Assembly: GCF_002838065.1 (NCBI RefSeq)
Contig: NZ_PIZU01000011.1
Coordinates: 1-64,000 of the forward strand
Origin: Mycobacterium hubeiense
GTDB lineage: Bacteria > Actinomycetota > Actinomycetes > Mycobacteriales > Mycobacteriaceae
DNA length: 64,000 nucleotides
Direction of reading: 5' to 3'
Shown: positions 25,966 through 35,119 of the stretch, one piece after another
How positions within the stretch are numbered: the stretch's first letter is position 1
Layout: every line of letters begins with the position of its first letter
Position numbers and translations under genes: made by a program
Notes under the pieces: generated by a model
What the model was told of the DNA's origin: nothing
What the model saw: only the letters and a program-made list of their open reading frames with translations
The model's database searches: none

Positions 25966-27165
25966 GTGCAAGTTGTCTCAGACCTGTTCGACGCCGCGGT
26001 GATCGACGATCCGTATCCGTTCTACGAAAGGCTGCGCGGCACGGCGCCGGTGCACCGGGTGGGCGACACCGGCTTCTATCTGGTGTCGACGGCCGAAGCG
26101 GTCCGTGAGGCGACGGCCCGCACCGACGACTTTTCGTCGAACCTCACCGCAACACTGGTGCAACACGGTGACCGCGCGGCGGTGTTCGATATGGACGGCG
26201 CTGGCGAGGCGCGACACGTGCTTGCCACCGCTGATGACCCGCACCACGCCCTCGAGCGCAAGCTGGTGCTACCCGGACTGGTGGCCAAGCGTATCCGCGC
26301 GCTGGAGCCCGAGATCGAGCACATCGCTGAGCGGCTATGGGAGGCCGCCGCATCCGAGAACACCATTGAATGGATGTCGGCGATGGGCGATCGACTACCA
26401 ATGACGTTGGTGGCCAAACTGATTGGTCTGCCCGACGCGGACGTGCCGCAACTCGTCGACTGGGGCTATGGCAGCACCGAACTGCTGGGCGGCGTGGTGG
26501 CGCAGGACCGCCTCCCCGTCGTCGTCAACGCGGCGGTCCAACTCGGCGGGTACCTGCACACCGCCTTCGACGATGCGATGCGCCACCCACACGACGATCT
26601 GCTCGGCGACCTGGCCCGAGCGGTGGATGCCGGCGACGTCGACCGGGAGGTCGCCGTGTTGATGCTGATTCAGCTTGTCGGGGCGGGTGGCGAATCGACC
26701 GCCGGACTGATCGGCAACGCCGCCCGGTTACTTGCGACGCATCATGACCTGCAAGCGGTTGTCAGGGCCGACGCGGCCCTGCTGGCGCCCTTGCTGGAGG
26801 AGACGCTGCGGCTGGAATCGCCGTTCCGCGCGCACCATCGCCACGTCACCACCGACACCGCGCTCGCGGGAGTGGATTTGCCGCGGGGCGGCCATCTGCT
26901 GCTGATGTGGGGTTCGGCGAACCGCGACCCCGAGGCCTTCGACGACCCCGACCTGCCGCGGCTGGATCGTGCCAATCTCCGCGGGCATCTGGCGTTCGGC
27001 AAGGGGTTGCACTTTTGCGTCGGCGCGGCCTTGGCCCGCACCGAGGCGAGAATCGCGTTACAAACCCTGCTCGATCACACGACCTGGTTCAGATTGGCCG
27101 ACGCCGAATGGTTGCCGAGCATCTTCGTGCGCCGGCACCGCCGTCTGGAGCTCGCCGTCGACTGA
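25966..27165 (+). CDS. cytochrome P450
   Basis: 399-residue soluble bacterial P450. I-helix GAGGEST (239-245), K-helix E279-x-x-R282 (EETLRLE) and the haem-binding FGKGLHFCVG with cysteine C351 are all present. Start: GTG at 25966 (VQVVSDLFDA), the first in-frame codon that gives a normal N-terminus; the open frame extends much further upstream as a shadow of UbiA. Electron partner genes are not adjacent. Substrate unknown; the UbiA gene opposite raises the idea that it oxidises a prenylated aromatic. Confidence 0.9.
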   Translation: MQVVSDLFDAAVIDDPYPFYERLRGTAPVHRVGDTGFYLVSTAEAVREATARTDDFSSNLTATLVQHGDRAAVFDMDGAGEARHVLATADDPHHALERKLVLPGLVAKRIRALEPEIEHIAERLWEAAASENTIEWMSAMGDRLPMTLVAKLIGLPDADVPQLVDWGYGSTELLGGVVAQDRLPVVVNAAVQLGGYLHTAFDDAMRHPHDDLLGDLARAVDAGDVDREVAVLMLIQLVGAGGESTAGLIGNAARLLATHHDLQAVVRADAALLAPLLEETLRLESPFRAHHRHVTTDTALAGVDLPRGGHLLLMWGSANRDPEAFDDPDLPRLDRANLRGHLAFGKGLHFCVGAALARTEARIALQTLLDHTTWFRLADAEWLPSIFVRRHRRLELAVD

Positions 27166-27167
27166 CA

Positions 27168-27394
27168 TCAGCGATACTGCACAATGCCGAGCCCATTGAT
27201 GCGTCGGAAGTGTTCCGGATTCGCGGTGACGATCGGGATGCCCAAACGCAAACTCGTGCAACCGATCCAGAGATCGTTGGCACCGATCAACTCGCCCCGG
27301 CGACGTCGTCCACCGTCGGCAGCTCGGCAATCGCCTCGAGCAGCTCCCCTGCGGTCGGAGTCTTCGTAAGCGACCGTCGCACCCGAGTCGGCAA
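27168..27394 (-). pseudogene. remnant of a VapC (PIN domain) toxin
   Basis: The minus strand encodes GELIGANDLWIGCTSLRLGI followed by PIVTANPEHFRRINGLGIV, the C-terminal part of a VapC ribonuclease toxin (N-D active-site region). The frame upstream degenerates into low-complexity arginine-rich sequence, and a VapC-like continuation (PTAGELLEAIAELPT) is in another frame. The N-terminal aspartates and a VapB partner are missing. It sits in the gap between the P450 and DUF2469 genes. Confidence 0.6.
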
Positions 27395-27700
27395 CTAGTC
27401 GGGCAGCCGCAGCTCGGGCTTTTCCACTTCTTCGATGTTGACGTCTTTGAAGGTGATCACCCGAACCTGCTTGACGAAGCGGGCGGGCCGGTACATGTCC
27501 CACACCCACGCGTCGGCCAGCCGCAGCTCGAAGTACACCTCACCGTCGGAATTGCGGGGCACCAGCTCCACGCTGTTGGCCAGGTAGAACCGCCGCTCGG
27601 TTTCGACGACGTAGCTGAACTGACCGACGATGTCCTTGTATTCGCGGTACAGCGAGAGCTCCATCTCGGTTTCGTACTTCTCGAGATCCTCGGCACTCAT
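27395..27700 (-). CDS. DUF2469 family protein (Rv2901c-type)
   Basis: 101 residues from MSAEDLEKYE. Actinobacterial family of unknown function, always small and acidic: YETEMELSLYREYKDIVGQF, FYLANSVELVP and VYFELRLADAWVWDMYRPAR. Length matches Rv2901c, and the place next to rnhB and lepB is conserved. The longer frame upstream is not used because the family starts at this methionine. Confidence 0.9.
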   Translation of the reverse strand: MSAEDLEKYETEMELSLYREYKDIVGQFSYVVETERRFYLANSVELVPRNSDGEVYFELRLADAWVWDMYRPARFVKQVRVITFKDVNIEEVEKPELRLPD

Positions 27701-27741
27701 CTGCTTCGCTGTCCTTCGTCTAGGGCTGGCTTCATTCTCCC

Positions 27742-28467
27742 TTACCCGACTTCGCCGCACCGATCCGGCTCGTCCGGATCGTCGATCAGCTCCGTCACCA
27801 TCCTGACGCCGGTCGGCGTGGCGACCCGGCGCACGTTGATGAACGAGTACCGGTGCTGGGCGCACGGACCCAACTCGGCCAGCGCGGCGGTGTGCGCGGG
27901 CGTGCTGTAGCCCTTGTGTTCGGCAAAGCCGTAGCCGGGATGCTCCGAATCCATCTTGACCATCAACCGGTCCCGGCTGACCTTGGCCAGCACGCTGGCC
28001 GCGGCGATGCAGGCCGCCGCGGCGTCGCCGCTCACCACCGGCAGCGACGGCATCGGCAGCCCGGGCACCCGAAACCCGTCGGACAGCACATATCCCGGCC
28101 GCACCGACAGACCGGCCACCGCCCGTCGCATGCCCTCGATGTTGGCCACGTGCACCCCGCGCCGGTCCACCTCCGTCGACGGGATGAACACCACGTGATA
28201 GGCCAGCGCGTAGCGACGGATGAGCGGGAACAGGCGCTCACGTTCCTTTTCGTTGAGCTTCTTGGAGTCGTCGAGAGCGGCCAGGCTCTCCAAGCGATTG
28301 GGCCCGAGCACGCACGCCGCGACCACCAAAGGTCCCGCGCACGCCCCGCGACCAACCTCGTCGACCCCTGCCACCGGGCCCAGGCCGCTGCGGTACAGCG
28401 CGGACTCCAGGGTGCGCAGGCCAGATGACTTCCGGATCACCGTTCGGGGCGGCCATGTCGCCGGCAA
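27742..28467 (-). CDS. rnhB: ribonuclease HII
   Basis: RNase HII removes ribonucleotides and RNA primers from DNA:RNA hybrids. 241 residues; catalytic [14 protein letters not shown] (D, E), the [11 protein letters not shown] segment and the later D in the [10 protein letters not shown] region are visible. The start is TTG, chosen because AGGAG lies 6 bases upstream and the lepB stop is just before it. Conserved place between lepB and DUF2469. Confidence 0.94.
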   Translation of the reverse strand: MPATWPPRTVIRKSSGLRTLESALYRSGLGPVAGVDEVGRGACAGPLVVAACVLGPNRLESLAALDDSKKLNEKERERLFPLIRRYALAYHVVFIPSTEVDRRGVHVANIEGMRRAVAGLSVRPGYVLSDGFRVPGLPMPSLPVVSGDAAAACIAAASVLAKVSRDRLMVKMDSEHPGYGFAEHKGYSTPAHTAALAELGPCAQHRYSFINVRRVATPTGVRMVTELIDDPDEPDRCGEVG

Positions 28468-28476
28468 CTGCAGCTC

Positions 28477-29319
28477 CTACTGGCTGTTTTGCGAATTCAC
28501 CTGCGGGTTCACGCTGCCCACTCCGCCCCATCGCGACGGTGGCCACGCGATGAACCGTGCCTTTCCAATGACATTGTCTACCGGCACCGTGGCCGATGTG
28601 GGATCGCCCGTACACAACAATCCGCGCTGGGCGTCTGCGGGCACGTTGGTGCAGTGTGCGCGCGAATCCGCGGAGTGTGTGCGGTTGTCACCCATCACCC
28701 ACAGCCGGCCTTCGGGCACCGTGACGGGTCCGAATTCGTTGCCGAGGCACGGGTAGATCTTCGGGTCGGCCATCATCGTGCTCGGGTCGAGGTAGGGCTC
28801 GTTGAGCGGCTTGCCATCAACGGTCAGACCGGTGTTGGCACGACATGCGACGGTCTGCCCGCCCACGGCGATGATCCGCTTCACCAAGTCGTTCTCGTCG
28901 GGCGGCACGAAGCCGACGAAAGACAGCGCGTTCTGCAACCAGCGCACCGCCGTGTTGTCGGACCGGATCGACTTGTAGCCGATGTTCCACGCCGGCGGGC
29001 CCTTGAACACGATGACGTCGCCCGGCTCGGGTTCGGAGAACCGGTAGGTCAGCTTGTCCACCATGATCCGGTCGCCGGTGCATCCGTGGCAGCCGTGCAG
29101 AGTGGGTTCCATCGACTCCGACGGGATGAGATACGGCCGGGCGACGAAGGTGAGCATGACGTAATAGAGCACCAACGCGATGGTCACCAGGATCGCCGCT
29201 TCGCGCAGCGCACCGTGCTTGCGCTTGGGTTCTTCGGCTTTGTCCTGGGTCGCACCGTCGTCGACGACGTCGGCGTCGGTGCTATCGAGAGAGTCGGCGG
29301 AGTCCGTGGATCCGGTCAC
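28477..29319 (-). CDS. lepB: signal peptidase I
   Basis: Membrane-anchored peptidase that cleaves signal peptides from exported proteins. 280 residues; an acidic N-terminal tail, one membrane segment (about 40-62), the catalytic serine in PSESMEPTLHG and the lysine in DLVKRIIAVGG, and box GDNRTHSADSR. GTG start. The insert CHGCTGDR near the active site has two cysteines, common in mycobacterial LepB. Sits between rplS and rnhB. Confidence 0.94.
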   Translation of the reverse strand: MTGSTDSADSLDSTDADVVDDGATQDKAEEPKRKHGALREAAILVTIALVLYYVMLTFVARPYLIPSESMEPTLHGCHGCTGDRIMVDKLTYRFSEPEPGDVIVFKGPPAWNIGYKSIRSDNTAVRWLQNALSFVGFVPPDENDLVKRIIAVGGQTVACRANTGLTVDGKPLNEPYLDPSTMMADPKIYPCLGNEFGPVTVPEGRLWVMGDNRTHSADSRAHCTNVPADAQRGLLCTGDPTSATVPVDNVIGKARFIAWPPSRWGGVGSVNPQVNSQNSQ

Positions 29320-29373
29320 GGCGTCAACAGTAGCCAGCGAAGTGGAGATTGCCGCCGGAGCCTGTCGATTCGG

Positions 29374-29715
29374 TCAGCGCTTTTCCTTGATCTTGGCCTT
29401 CTTGCCGCGCAGCTCACGCAGGTAGTACAGCTTCGCGCGGCGTACATCGCCACGGGTGACGACGTCGATGTGGTCGATGTTCGGCGAGTGCACGGGGAAG
29501 GTCCGCTCGACGCCGACGCCGTAGCTCTCCTTGCGCACCGTGAAGGTCTCGCGGATCCCGCCGCCCTGGCGGCGCAGCACGACGCCCTTGAAGACCTGGA
29601 TACGCTCCTTGGACCCCTCGATGACCTTCACGTGCACGTTGACCGTGTCGCCGGGGCCGAAGTCCGGGATGTCGTCGCGCAGCGACGCTTGATCGACGAA
29701 GTCCAGCGTGTTCAT
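29374..29715 (-). CDS. rplS: 50S ribosomal protein L19
   Basis: 113-residue large-subunit protein at the 30S-50S interface. [38 protein letters not shown] and the C-terminal [18 protein letters not shown] are typical. Start at ATG with GGAAG 9 bases upstream; the longer frame upstream is antisense noise. Preceded by a promoter that resembles that of rpsP. Confidence 0.97.
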   Translation of the reverse strand: MNTLDFVDQASLRDDIPDFGPGDTVNVHVKVIEGSKERIQVFKGVVLRRQGGGIRETFTVRKESYGVGVERTFPVHSPNIDHIDVVTRGDVRRAKLYYLRELRGKKAKIKEKR

Positions 29716-30024
29716 CGGTGACACTTCCTTGCTGTTGGCGGCCTCGGACGGGGCTTCGCGATGCGACGCGGGCCGCCGAGCCGATGTAGTTCGGGCGTTG
29801 GGGGCGTATCTCGCAGCGGGCAAAAATCAGTCGGCCCACGCGGACAACTGCTCAATTGTGCCAGATGAGCATCGATGCAGTGAAATCGCCGCCTCTCCCG
29901 ACACCAGACACTGAGGGCGCCTAAGTACGCGCGGTGGGCAGCCAACGGTTAGGCTGAACATACGGGCTGGCTGGAGCGACGGGGCAAGCCTGGTTCCAGT
30001 TCTGGATCACGCGAGGGAGGGCCC
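29716..30024. other. rplS/lppW divergent gap
   Basis: About 310 bases without a gene. It holds the rplS promoter (29851-29889), an untranslated rplS leader of roughly 130 bases, and upstream of lppW the TAGGCT hexamer at about 29951-29956, a TANNNT -10 candidate. No small reading frame with support was seen. Confidence 0.6.
29851..29889 (-). promoter_or_regulatory. rplS promoter, shared with rpsP
   Basis: Read on the minus strand, GCGATTTCACTG is followed 14 bases later by TGGCACAATTGAGC. CACAAT with an upstream TG is an extended -10 candidate and TTCACT/TCACTG the -35 candidate. The same two blocks are found upstream of rpsP, so the pair look co-regulated. TSS was not determined. Confidence 0.55.
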
Positions 30025-30957
30025 ATGCGACGGCGGCCGTCGAGGCTGGTCATGGGCGCCGCAGCCGCGTTGGCGGTGGCGCTGGTCGCGGCGGGTTGCG
30101 AAGCCAAGGTGTACGGCACTACGCCGGCACCACCAAAAGCGCCGCCGGTGACGGGCGTCGCCCCGCAGGGCGAGTTGGCTCCCCTGCCGCAAGCTCCGCC
30201 CGACGAACCCGCGGCCACCTTCGACGGGTTGGCGGACCGCGCGCGACAGGCCACCGCCGACGCCGCCAAGGCCGGCGCCAAGATCTCAGCGGTCGTGCTG
30301 GATCGCAACACCGGCCAAATCGTCTCCAGCGGTGACCAGCCTTTCCCGATCGCGTCCGTGGTGAAGCTGTTCATCGCCGACGACCTGCTGATGCGCGACG
30401 AGCCGCTGTCCCCCGTCGACCGCAGGTCGCTCGACGTCATGCTGCGATCGTCGGACGACAGCGCCGCCGAGATCTTCTGGAACCAACTCGGTGGAAGCGC
30501 CGTCATCGGCCGCATCGTGGCGCGATACAAGTTGACAGGCACCTCGGCGCCCTACGACGGGCACTGGGACGTCACACTCAGTACCGCAAGCGATCTGGTC
30601 CGCTACTACGACATGCTGCTGGACGGCAGCGGCGGCCTGCCCCGGGACAAGGCCGAGATCATCCTGTCGAACCTCGCGCTGTCCACGCCGATGGCGATCG
30701 ACGGCACCCAGCCTGGCGGTGTCTACCCGCAGCGGTTCGGCATCCCCGACGGGCTGTACGCCGAACCGGTTGCGGTCAAACAGGGTTGGTTCTGCTGCTG
30801 GAACGGCGCCAACCAGTTGCACGTGTCCACCGGCGTGATCGGCCCGGAGCGCCGCTATGTGATGGCGATCAGTTCGTTACAGCCCACCGACCCCGCCGCC
30901 GCGCGCAACACCATCACCCAGGTGGTCAAGACGATGTTCCCGGGCGGGCGGATCTAG
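30025..30957 (+). CDS. lppW: lipoprotein LppW, beta-lactamase-like fold
   Basis: 310 residues. N-terminal signal ends in a lipobox (LVAAGC, cysteine about residue 26). A proline-rich linker leads to a class-A-beta-lactamase-like domain: SVVK (S-x-x-K), RSSDDSAAE at the SDN place, and the last motif not a clear KTG. Exported and membrane-anchored; function unknown, peptidoglycan-related by fold. Positional match to Rv2905. Its TAG shares CTAG with the convergent trmD stop. Confidence 0.88.
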   Translation: MRRRPSRLVMGAAAALAVALVAAGCEAKVYGTTPAPPKAPPVTGVAPQGELAPLPQAPPDEPAATFDGLADRARQATADAAKAGAKISAVVLDRNTGQIVSSGDQPFPIASVVKLFIADDLLMRDEPLSPVDRRSLDVMLRSSDDSAAEIFWNQLGGSAVIGRIVARYKLTGTSAPYDGHWDVTLSTASDLVRYYDMLLDGSGGLPRDKAEIILSNLALSTPMAIDGTQPGGVYPQRFGIPDGLYAEPVAVKQGWFCCWNGANQLHVSTGVIGPERRYVMAISSLQPTDPAAARNTITQVVKTMFPGGRI

Positions 30958-31646
30958 CTCTCGTCCAAGAGATCCGGGCGGCGCTCACGGGTGCGCTTCA
31001 CCGCCTGCTCCCGGCGCCACGCCGCGATCTTCGCGTGGTCACCGGACAGCAGCATCTCGGGCACGTCGAGACCGCGCCAGCTCGGCGGCCTGGTGTAGCT
31101 CGGGCCTTCCAGCAAGCCCCCGTTTTGCACAGAATGCGAATCTTCTTGGTGCGACGCCGGATTCCCCAGCACGTCGGGCAGCAGCCGGACGACCGCCTCA
31201 ATCATGACCAGCGCCGCGGACTCACCGCCGGGCAGCACGTAGTCGCCGATGGACACTTCTTCGACGCGCATCCGTCGGCCGGCGTCGTCGATGACGCGTT
31301 GGTCGATGCCTTCGTAGCGACCGCAGGCGAATACCAAATGCTTTTCGTTACTCCATCTTTGAGCATCGGCCTGGGTGAACAGTCGGCCCGCGGGTGTGGG
31401 TACGACGAGAAGTGTTTCCGTCGAACAGATTTCGTCGAGCGCCTCACCCCACACTGGAGCCTTCATCACCATGCCGGGGCCGCCCCCGTAGGGCGCGTCG
31501 TCGACGGAGCGGTGCACGTCGTGGGTCCACCGTCGCAGATCGTGTACTTCAAGCTCGACGATGCCGGCGTCAATCGCTTTGCCCGGCAACGATTGTCGAA
31601 GCGGATCGAGGTAGGCGGGGAAGATCGTCACCACATCGATGCGCAT
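30954..31646 (-). CDS. trmD: tRNA (guanine-N1)-methyltransferase
   Basis: SPOUT-class enzyme making m1G37 in tRNA. 230 residues, same as M. tuberculosis Trm[33 protein letters not shown], and the knotted SAM site [11 protein letters not shown] are present. The start ATG is separated from the rimM stop by one base, so it is coupled. The upstream in-frame extension is the antisense shadow of rimM. Confidence 0.96.
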   Translation of the reverse strand: MRIDVVTIFPAYLDPLRQSLPGKAIDAGIVELEVHDLRRWTHDVHRSVDDAPYGGGPGMVMKAPVWGEALDEICSTETLLVVPTPAGRLFTQADAQRWSNEKHLVFACGRYEGIDQRVIDDAGRRMRVEEVSIGDYVLPGGESAALVMIEAVVRLLPDVLGNPASHQEDSHSVQNGGLLEGPSYTRPPSWRGLDVPEMLLSGDHAKIAAWRREQAVKRTRERRPDLLDES

Positions 31647-31647
31647 G

Positions 31648-32166
31648 TCAGCCCAACTCCAGCAGACCGTCAGGCGGATCGATCTCGATGATCTGCTCGG
31701 CCAGCGAGACCGAGGTGACGATGGCGCTGACGAAGGGCACCAGCACTTCGCCTCCCTCGGCGCGTACCGCGAGCAGCTCGCCCGCCGCGGTGTGCAATAC
31801 CTCGGCGACGGTTCCGACCGGCGCGCCGTGGACCGTCCGCACCTGCAGCCCTTCGAGCTGGTGATCGTAGAACTCGTCAGGGTCCTCGATGGGCGGCAGG
31901 TCAGCGGACTCGACGACAAAGACGGTGCCGCGCAACGCCTCGGCGGCATTGCGGTCGGCGACACCGGCCAATCGGATCAGCAACCGGGGGCCGTGCTCGC
32001 GGACGGAGTCGATGACGAAACGGCCTTCGGTTCCGCCTTTGGCGGGCCTGCCGCGCAGCGCGGTGCCGGGCGCGAACCGGTCAGCCGGGTCGTCGGTGTG
32101 AATGTCGACGACGACCTCGCCGGTGATGCCGTGCGCTCTGACGACCCGCCCGACGACCAGGTCCAT
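31648..32166 (-). CDS. rimM: 16S rRNA processing protein RimM
   Basis: 172-residue ribosome-maturation factor that binds S19 in the 30S head. N-terminal RimM beta-barrel ([20 protein letters not shown]) and C-terminal PRC barrel ([18 protein letters not shown]) are evident. Part of the rpsP-KH-rimM-trmD operon with gaps of 1-8 bases. Confidence 0.96.
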   Translation of the reverse strand: MDLVVGRVVRAHGITGEVVVDIHTDDPADRFAPGTALRGRPAKGGTEGRFVIDSVREHGPRLLIRLAGVADRNAAEALRGTVFVVESADLPPIEDPDEFYDHQLEGLQVRTVHGAPVGTVAEVLHTAAGELLAVRAEGGEVLVPFVSAIVTSVSLAEQIIEIDPPDGLLELG

Positions 32167-32171
32167 GACGC

Positions 32172-32414
32172 CTACTGGTCGGTGTCCACTACGTCGACGC
32201 GGATGCCCCGGCCGCCGATGCCGGCGACCAACGTACGCAACGCCGTCGCGGTGCGACCGCCCCGGCCGATGACCTTGCCGAGATCGTCGGGATGCACGTG
32301 CACCTCCACGGTGCGACCTCGGCGATTTGTCACCATGTCAACCCGGACATCGTCGGGATTGTCGACGATTCCGCGGACCAGGTGCTCGACGGCGTCAACG
32401 ACCACTGAGCTCAC
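32172..32414 (-). CDS. khpA: KH-domain RNA-binding protein (KhpA-like)
   Basis: 80-residue single KH domain protein with the [18 protein letters not shown] loop (GxxG). In other bacteria KhpA works with KhpB on small-RNA and cell-division regulation; in mycobacteria it is the Rv2908c equivalent. Sits between rpsP and rimM, as in most actinobacteria. Confidence 0.93.
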   Translation of the reverse strand: MSSVVVDAVEHLVRGIVDNPDDVRVDMVTNRRGRTVEVHVHPDDLGKVIGRGGRTATALRTLVAGIGGRGIRVDVVDTDQ

Positions 32415-32422
32415 GGTCGCGC

Positions 32423-32977
32423 TCAGCTCTCGGTCGACTCGGTCGACTCGGCCTGTTCGGCGGCCCCGGCCGCGGTCGCGTCGGCGCCTTCGGCGGCGGG
32501 CTCGGACTCGTCCTTCACAGGAGCCGTTTCGGCCTCGACCTTCTCAGCCTTCTCAGCCTTGTCGGCCTTCTCGGCCGCCTTCTTGGCGGGCGCCTTCTTC
32601 TTCTTGGGCTGTGCGGCCTCGGTGCTCGGCCCGCCCTCGGCTTCGGCCAGCGCCGCGTTGAACAGTTCGAGCTTACTGGGCTTGGGCTCCTTGACCTTCA
32701 GCGTGCCCTCGGCGCCAGGCAGACCCTTGAACTTCTGCCAGTCGCCGGTGATCTTCAGCAGCGCCAGCACGGGTTCGGTGGGCTGGGCACCGACGCTGAG
32801 CCAGTACTGAGCCCGCTCCGAGTCGATCTCGATGAGGCTGGGGTCTTCTTTGGGGTGGTACCGGCCGATGACCTCGATGGCGCGGCCGTCGCGGCGGGTG
32901 CGCGCGTCGGCGACGGCGATGCGGTACTGGGGATTGCGGATCTTGCCAAGCCGAGTGAGCTTGATCTTGACAGCCAT
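32423..32977 (-). CDS. rpsP: 30S ribosomal protein S16 with long acidic/Ala-Lys tail
   Basis: 184 residues. The S16 core ([40 protein letters not shown]) covers about residues 1-110. The rest is a low-complexity tail rich in Ala, Lys and Glu ([14 protein letters not shown] repeats). M. tuberculosis has a shorter tail (about 162 residues in all). First gene of the operon rpsP-KH-rimM-trmD. Start ATG with AGGAG upstream. The long upstream frame is not used. Confidence 0.95.
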   Translation of the reverse strand: MAVKIKLTRLGKIRNPQYRIAVADARTRRDGRAIEVIGRYHPKEDPSLIEIDSERAQYWLSVGAQPTEPVLALLKITGDWQKFKGLPGAEGTLKVKEPKPSKLELFNAALAEAEGGPSTEAAQPKKKKAPAKKAAEKADKAEKAEKVEAETAPVKDESEPAAEGADATAAGAAEQAESTESTES

Positions 32978-33099
32978 GGTTAAGCGACTTCTCCTGTGGT
33001 TGCCACGCTGCAATTCAGCGATCGCTGGCGGGATGCCGGGATCCGGTTTTGCCTTACGTGTGTGACCGCCGCACAGCCGTGGTCGTGCGGCAGACAGCC

Positions 33100-33138
33100 G
33101 CTCATTGTGCCAGAACAGCCGTGAACAGTGGAAATCGC
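33100..33138 (-). promoter_or_regulatory. rpsP promoter, shared with rplS
   Basis: On the minus strand GCGATTTCCACTG is followed 13 bases later by TGGCACAATGAGC, nearly the same pair of blocks as at rplS (29851-29889). The leader from here to the rpsP ATG is about 120 bases. Confidence 0.55.
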
Positions 33139-33196
33139 GGCGAGCCGGCCGCTCACCATGCTTTACAACATCGTTGCTAAGTGTCACGCTCTGGAG

Positions 33197-33691
33197 ATGG
33201 ATGACGCCGCTGCGCTGCTGGACATCGAGGCGCTCAAGCAGTTGAAGGCCCGCTACTGCCGTTATCTGGACACCAAAGACTGGCAGGCGTGGCGGCGCCT
33301 CTTCGCCGACGACTTCCTCAGCGACACGTCGGAGGCGGGCGGCACGGTGATCCACGGCGCCGACGACTTCGTCGCCTTCACCCGCAAAAGTCTTCGCGAT
33401 CAAGCCACCGTGCACCAGGTCCATGCGCCCGAGATCGAGGTGACCTCGGCGACCACGGCCCGCGGCGTGTGGGCGCTCGAGGACGTCGTGCGGCTGGCTC
33501 CGGGCGTGAACCTGCGGGGGTACGGGCACTACACCGAAACCTACGAAAAGGTTGACGGGCAGTGGCGATTCACCAGCTCAAAGCTGACCCGCTTGCGCGA
33601 AGACGTCTTCAATATCTTTGTCTCCGTGTATGTTTCGGACCGCATCAAGAGACTGATCGCCAAGGCGGCGCGTCGACAGCGGCCCGCTTAG
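33197..33691 (+). CDS. SnoaL-like/NTF2-fold protein
   Basis: 164 residues from MDDAAALLD. SnoaL_4-type cone fold protein: [25 protein letters not shown] is the typical first helices, then [14 protein letters not shown] and [18 protein letters not shown]. Could be a small enzyme or ligand-binding protein; no function known. Start is uncertain: an ATG at 33161 would add 12 residues. Its end overlaps the convergent NTF2-like gene by 4 bases. Confidence 0.75.
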   Translation: MDDAAALLDIEALKQLKARYCRYLDTKDWQAWRRLFADDFLSDTSEAGGTVIHGADDFVAFTRKSLRDQATVHQVHAPEIEVTSATTARGVWALEDVVRLAPGVNLRGYGHYTETYEKVDGQWRFTSSKLTRLREDVFNIFVSVYVSDRIKRLIAKAARRQRPA

Positions 33692-34107
33692 ACGAGTTTG
33701 TCGAAGCACTTCTCCTCGACGCGACGGCTCATGCGCCATCCGTCGGGCGTGCGGATGAACTCGTCGACGTACCAGATCCCGACGAAGTAGATCTGCTTGT
33801 GCTCGCCGCCCATCGCCATGGGGTTGAAGCAGATGGCGCGCGACGTCGCACGGTCACCGTCAATGCGGAGATCGACATTGCCGAGCATGTGGTAGTACGC
33901 GGGGAAGTTGGGCAGCACCTCGGCCAGCCATGCCTTGACTCGCGGATACTGCCCGTCGATTCCGCCCGTCACGCGGTAGTCGATGTAGGCGTCGGGCGTG
34001 AACACCTTGTCCAGGTCGTCGAAGCGCTTCTGGTCGATGGCCGTCGAGTAGTCGATCAGCAGCTGCTGGATCTCGAACCGATCCGATATCTCCGCCAGGC
34101 TCAGCAT
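33688..34107 (-). CDS. SnoaL-like/NTF2-fold protein (Rv2910c position)
   Basis: 139 residues with EISDRFEIQQLLIDYSTAID and FTPDAYIDYRVTGG, typical of the SnoaL-like family. C-terminus FIRTPDGWRMSRRVEEKCF. It is at the place of Rv2910c. It resembles the plus-strand gene next to it in fold only; the two are convergent. Function unknown. Confidence 0.85.
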   Translation of the reverse strand: MLSLAEISDRFEIQQLLIDYSTAIDQKRFDDLDKVFTPDAYIDYRVTGGIDGQYPRVKAWLAEVLPNFPAYYHMLGNVDLRIDGDRATSRAICFNPMAMGGEHKQIYFVGIWYVDEFIRTPDGWRMSRRVEEKCFDKLV

Positions 34108-34139
34108 GGAGATCGATTGAACACGATCGCGCCGCGGGT

Positions 34140-34157
34140 TTAGGCTCAGCGCCCGTG
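34140..34157 (+). promoter_or_regulatory. leaderless-type promoter of dacB2
   Basis: TTAGGCTCAGCGCCCGTG: the -10 hexamer TAGGCT (34141-34146) ends 8 bases before the GTG start, so the transcript would begin at or next to the start codon. 17 of 18 bases match the region before the second carboxypeptidase gene. Confidence 0.55.
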
Positions 34158-35036
34158 GGGAGGCTCTTTTTATCTATTCTTGCCGCGTTGTGCCTGGTCG
34201 TCGGGGGAACCGTTACAGCGCACGCCGCGCCGGTGCCCGGCATCAGCCAGCCGGCCGGCTCGGTACCTGTGCCCGAGGGTCCCGCTCAGGCGTGGATCGT
34301 CGCTGATATGGACACCGGCCAAGTGCTCGCCGCCCGCGATGAGTACGGCTCGTACGCCCCGGCCAGCACCATCAAGGTGCTGCTGGCGCTGACCGTGCTC
34401 GACGAGCTGCCGCTCAATGCGACCGTCGTTGCCAACGAGGCCGACACCCGCGTCGAATGCAACTGCGCAGGCGTGGCGCCCGGCCACACCTACACCGCCC
34501 GGCAGCTGCTCGACGCGGCGCTGCTGGTGTCGGGCAACGACGCGGCCAACACGCTGGCCACCATGCTCGGCGGTCACGACGCGGCGGTGATGAAGATGAA
34601 CGGCAAGGCTGCACTGCTGGGTGCGTACGGCACCAATGTCGGGTCGCCGTCCGGCCTGGACGGACCCGGTATCGACATGTGGTCGTCGCCGCACGATCTG
34701 GCGGTGATCTTCCGCGCGGCCATGGCCAATCCGGTGTTCGCGCAGATCACCGCCCAGCCCACTGCGGTGTTCCCTACCAAGACCGGCGAGAAGGTCTTGG
34801 TCAACCAGGACGAGCTGCTCAAGCGTTATCCCGGAACCCTCGGCGGCAAAACCGGTTTCACCGACCGGGCGCGCAAGACTTTCGTCGGCGCTGCCGAGCG
34901 CAACGGCCGCCGACTGGTGATCGCGCTGATGTACGGGATGGACAAGCCCGGTGGCCCGACCTACTGGGACCAGGCCGCGAGCCTGCTGGACTGGGGTTTT
35001 GCGCTCGATCGCAACGCCAGCATCGGGATGCTGTAG
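34155..35036 (+). CDS. dacB2: D-alanyl-D-alanine carboxypeptidase DacB2
   Basis: Exported penicillin-binding D,D-carboxypeptidase trimming peptidoglycan pentapeptides. 293 residues; signal peptide with AHA-A cleavage near residue 24; STIK (S71-K74), SGN (S126-N128) and GKTGFTD (KTG) motifs are all intact. The start is GTG in a leaderless context. Rv2911 equivalent. Followed at 80 bases by a paralogue. Confidence 0.93.
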   Translation: MGRLFLSILAALCLVVGGTVTAHAAPVPGISQPAGSVPVPEGPAQAWIVADMDTGQVLAARDEYGSYAPASTIKVLLALTVLDELPLNATVVANEADTRVECNCAGVAPGHTYTARQLLDAALLVSGNDAANTLATMLGGHDAAVMKMNGKAALLGAYGTNVGSPSGLDGPGIDMWSSPHDLAVIFRAAMANPVFAQITAQPTAVFPTKTGEKVLVNQDELLKRYPGTLGGKTGFTDRARKTFVGAAERNGRRLVIALMYGMDKPGGPTYWDQAASLLDWGFALDRNASIGML

Positions 35037-35101
35037 CCGAAAGTTGCGCATTCGCAACCGATCCGATACCCGTGCGCGGCTAAATCCAGTGTTTTCACAG
35101 G

Positions 35102-35119
35102 TTACGCTCAGCGCCCGTG
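35102..35119 (+). promoter_or_regulatory. leaderless-type promoter of the second dacB gene
   Basis: TTACGCTCAGCGCCCGTG: -10 TACGCT (35103-35108) ends 8 bases before the GTG start, the same layout as the upstream gene. Confidence 0.55.

Noticed and set aside
29716..30024. structured ribosomal-protein leader before rplS
   Set aside because: No convincing conserved fold recognised by eye; left as plain leader.
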